From Dactylellina haptotyla (Eukaryota; Ascomycota; Orbiliomycetes; Orbiliales; Orbiliaceae): a stretch of DNA of 64,000 bases. The notes under the pieces are model-generated. The model was not told the DNA's origin. It did not search any database and was given only the letters and a program-made list of their open reading frames with translations. Made by a program: the position numbers and the translations under genes. The stretch spans positions 1,984,001 through 2,048,000 of the forward strand of contig CM062382.1 in NCBI GenBank assembly GCA_031310005.1. Direction: 5' to 3'. Positions 62,715 to 64,000 of this stretch are shown here, piece by piece (position 1 is the first letter of the stretch; each line of letters begins with the position of its first letter).

Positions 62715-63116
62715 CTACTTCGCAAGCCCCTCCGGCTTCTGCGCGTCCACCCCGAAAGCCGTCTGATACAGCTCTCTCGCGGCTTTCCAATCCTCCCACG
62801 CGCCGTCGCTCGAAACATCAAACCCCGGATTGTAAAACGCACACCTGAGCAGGACCGCGCCAACGACCTGGTCGTACGGTTTGTACTGCGTCTTGCAGAA
62901 ACCGAAGGGAATATCCTCGCCAAAGGTCAACACCACGGATTCGTAGGAATCCTCGCCGGCACCGTTGAATGCAACGGTGTCGCCTGTGGCTATGGGCTCA
63001 TCTTTGCCATAGGGACCCGCGATGGCGCAGGAGGTGACGGCGAAGAGTTTGCGGATATCTGGGAGCAGTTGGTCTGCGTGGTGGAGGGGCCCGCGCCAGT
63101 AGTGCGTGTAACCCAT
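62715..63116 (-). CDS. MGYTHYW-family small protein (133 aa), function unknown
   Basis: This is an intron-less frame of 133 aa. The conserved features are the very N-terminus MGYTHYWRG, a GD-x-VAFNGAGEDSYESVVL block, GFCKTQYKPYDQVVGAVLL and SSDGAWEDWKAARELYQ. As I recall, this short family is common in bacteria and their phages and also scattered in fungi, always without a known function. No signal peptide or membrane span is seen. The patchy spread suggests that fungi may have acquired it by transfer; the sequence here shows normal fungal composition and no transfer scar. The start is fixed by the family's invariant MGYTHYW. Confidence 0.82.
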   Translation of the reverse strand: MGYTHYWRGPLHHADQLLPDIRKLFAVTSCAIAGPYGKDEPIATGDTVAFNGAGEDSYESVVLTFGEDIPFGFCKTQYKPYDQVVGAVLLRCAFYNPGFDVSSDGAWEDWKAARELYQTAFGVDAQKPEGLAK

Positions 63117-64000
63117 TCTTTCTCGAGTCGAAGTTGAAGCCGAGGAAGATGGAGATAATGCGGAGGCGGATGCTATGGAGAATTTAGCCGTGCGTTAGCT
63201 GAATTCATGAAACAAGTTTTTAGAAAATGAATGAGAAATATATACAATTTTTGACATTCTGCGCAAAGGGTCAGGCGACATGGATTCTTCGATGTTCGAG
63301 AAACTTACGGCTAAGCGATGGTGACCTTGATCTCGCGGTTCGGAACGAACGGTTAGCAGGATCGGCTGCGGGTCGGTTCTCTGGCGGGGGGACTATGTGT
63401 CGAGTGTAGAAGGATGCGAAGACAAAGAACATATCATCATCATGTATATATATATACTCTGTTTACAATATATACATTCCGAATGTAAACAAAAAAATAA
63501 TAAAAAGAATATATCGTATAACAAAAATATGCTCAAGTAGGTGACTCCGACTCCAACATTCCGCTCGTTGTTTTTGGGCGATGGATACGGTGTGCGTGAT
63601 AGAAGACGCTTTTGCAGGGAGACACCGGGCATTATAATCAGGCCCGATTATGCATGAGCGGACGAGAGTCCGGTCTCTGCATTCCTGTCTGTTTCCAACG
63701 GCCTGAAAGAACAGCTTGTTCTTAAGATTGATTGGGTCCGGTGGGCTGTATCCATGTTGGAAAGTGCGCTGCCCTCGCTGTTGATGACTCAGAGCTGCAT
63801 TTGATATTATGATTGCCTCCCGTGCGCAGCTCCACAGTTGCATTATCGTAATTATAGCGCGGAGGTCGGAAACAATTCAAGTTGACACTAACCTCAGCTG
63901 CTCGCTTGTCAGTTTTTTGTTTCAAAGCTCTGGCCAATGGGTATCCGAGACCAGTGTCGACATAGAGTTCGCCTGTGCGCGCCGTCCTGGTCGAGATGGA
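63117..64000. other. Window end, no gene seen
   Basis: This holds the promoter side of the MGYTHYW gene. A (TA)n stretch lies at about 63443-63456. Minus-strand frames at 63393-63937 have no recognised content. A gene beyond 64000 cannot be excluded. Confidence 0.45.

Overview
The window is nuclear DNA from a filamentous ascomycete (Pezizomycotina). Most genes carry introns of about 55-110 nt, usually GT-AG with CTAAC/CTGAC-like branch sites. The gene set is typical of these fungi: an NDR kinase of the COT1/Cbk1 type, a CFEM membrane protein, a Zn(II)2Cys6 regulator, a GT31-type glycosyltransferase and fungal-specific small proteins. The order or species cannot be fixed from the sequence alone. 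I assembled about 22 coding genes. For all but one, the exon sums stay in frame with plausible splice sites; the exception is the small gene at 18299.

Layout. 0.1-2.8 kb: TMA20/MCT-1 (+), a small conserved fungal protein (-), and a WBP4-like U1 zinc-finger protein (+). 5.6-7.8 kb: a single-pass membrane protein with a kelch-like propeller and a long leader. 9.2-13 kb: mitochondrial ribosomal protein uS11m (-), divergent from the COT1-type kinase (+). 15.9-17.5 kb: a Golgi-type GT31 glycosyltransferase. 18.3-20.1 kb: a tandem pair of small unrecognised paralogs. 20.8-23 kb: an SDR oxidoreductase (+) and a class I glutamine-amidotransferase-like protein (-) whose nucleophile Cys is Asn. 24-27.8 kb: a three-finger C2H2 protein resembling INO80 subunit Iec1 (+) and a GABA/choline-type permease (-). 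29.4-32.4 kb: eIF3h and TIM54. 34.7-39.1 kb: a CFEM protein (-) and an unrecognised 128-aa protein (+). 39.6-46.5 kb: CLF1 (-), GPN1/NPA3 (-) and CWF19 (+). 46.5-59.3 kb: nearly 13 kb with no intact gene. 59.3-61.5 kb: a Zn2Cys6 factor. 62.7-63.1 kb: a small 'MGYTHYW' family protein (-).

The genes are mostly housekeeping: translation (TMA20, eIF3h, uS11m), mitochondrial import (TIM54), Pol II assembly (GPN1), and three proteins of the spliceosome or its disassembly (WBP4-like, CLF1, CWF19). They are interspersed with long AT-rich spacers. No rRNA, tRNA, CRISPR array or intact transposon was recognised. The points most worth a second look are the Cys-to-Asn amidotransferase, the diverged tandem pair with an unusually short intron, the 12.8-kb gene-poor region upstream of the Zn2Cys6 gene (with several strong splice donors and faint coding relics), possible alternative products of the SDR and kinase genes, and the 'MGYTHYW' gene.
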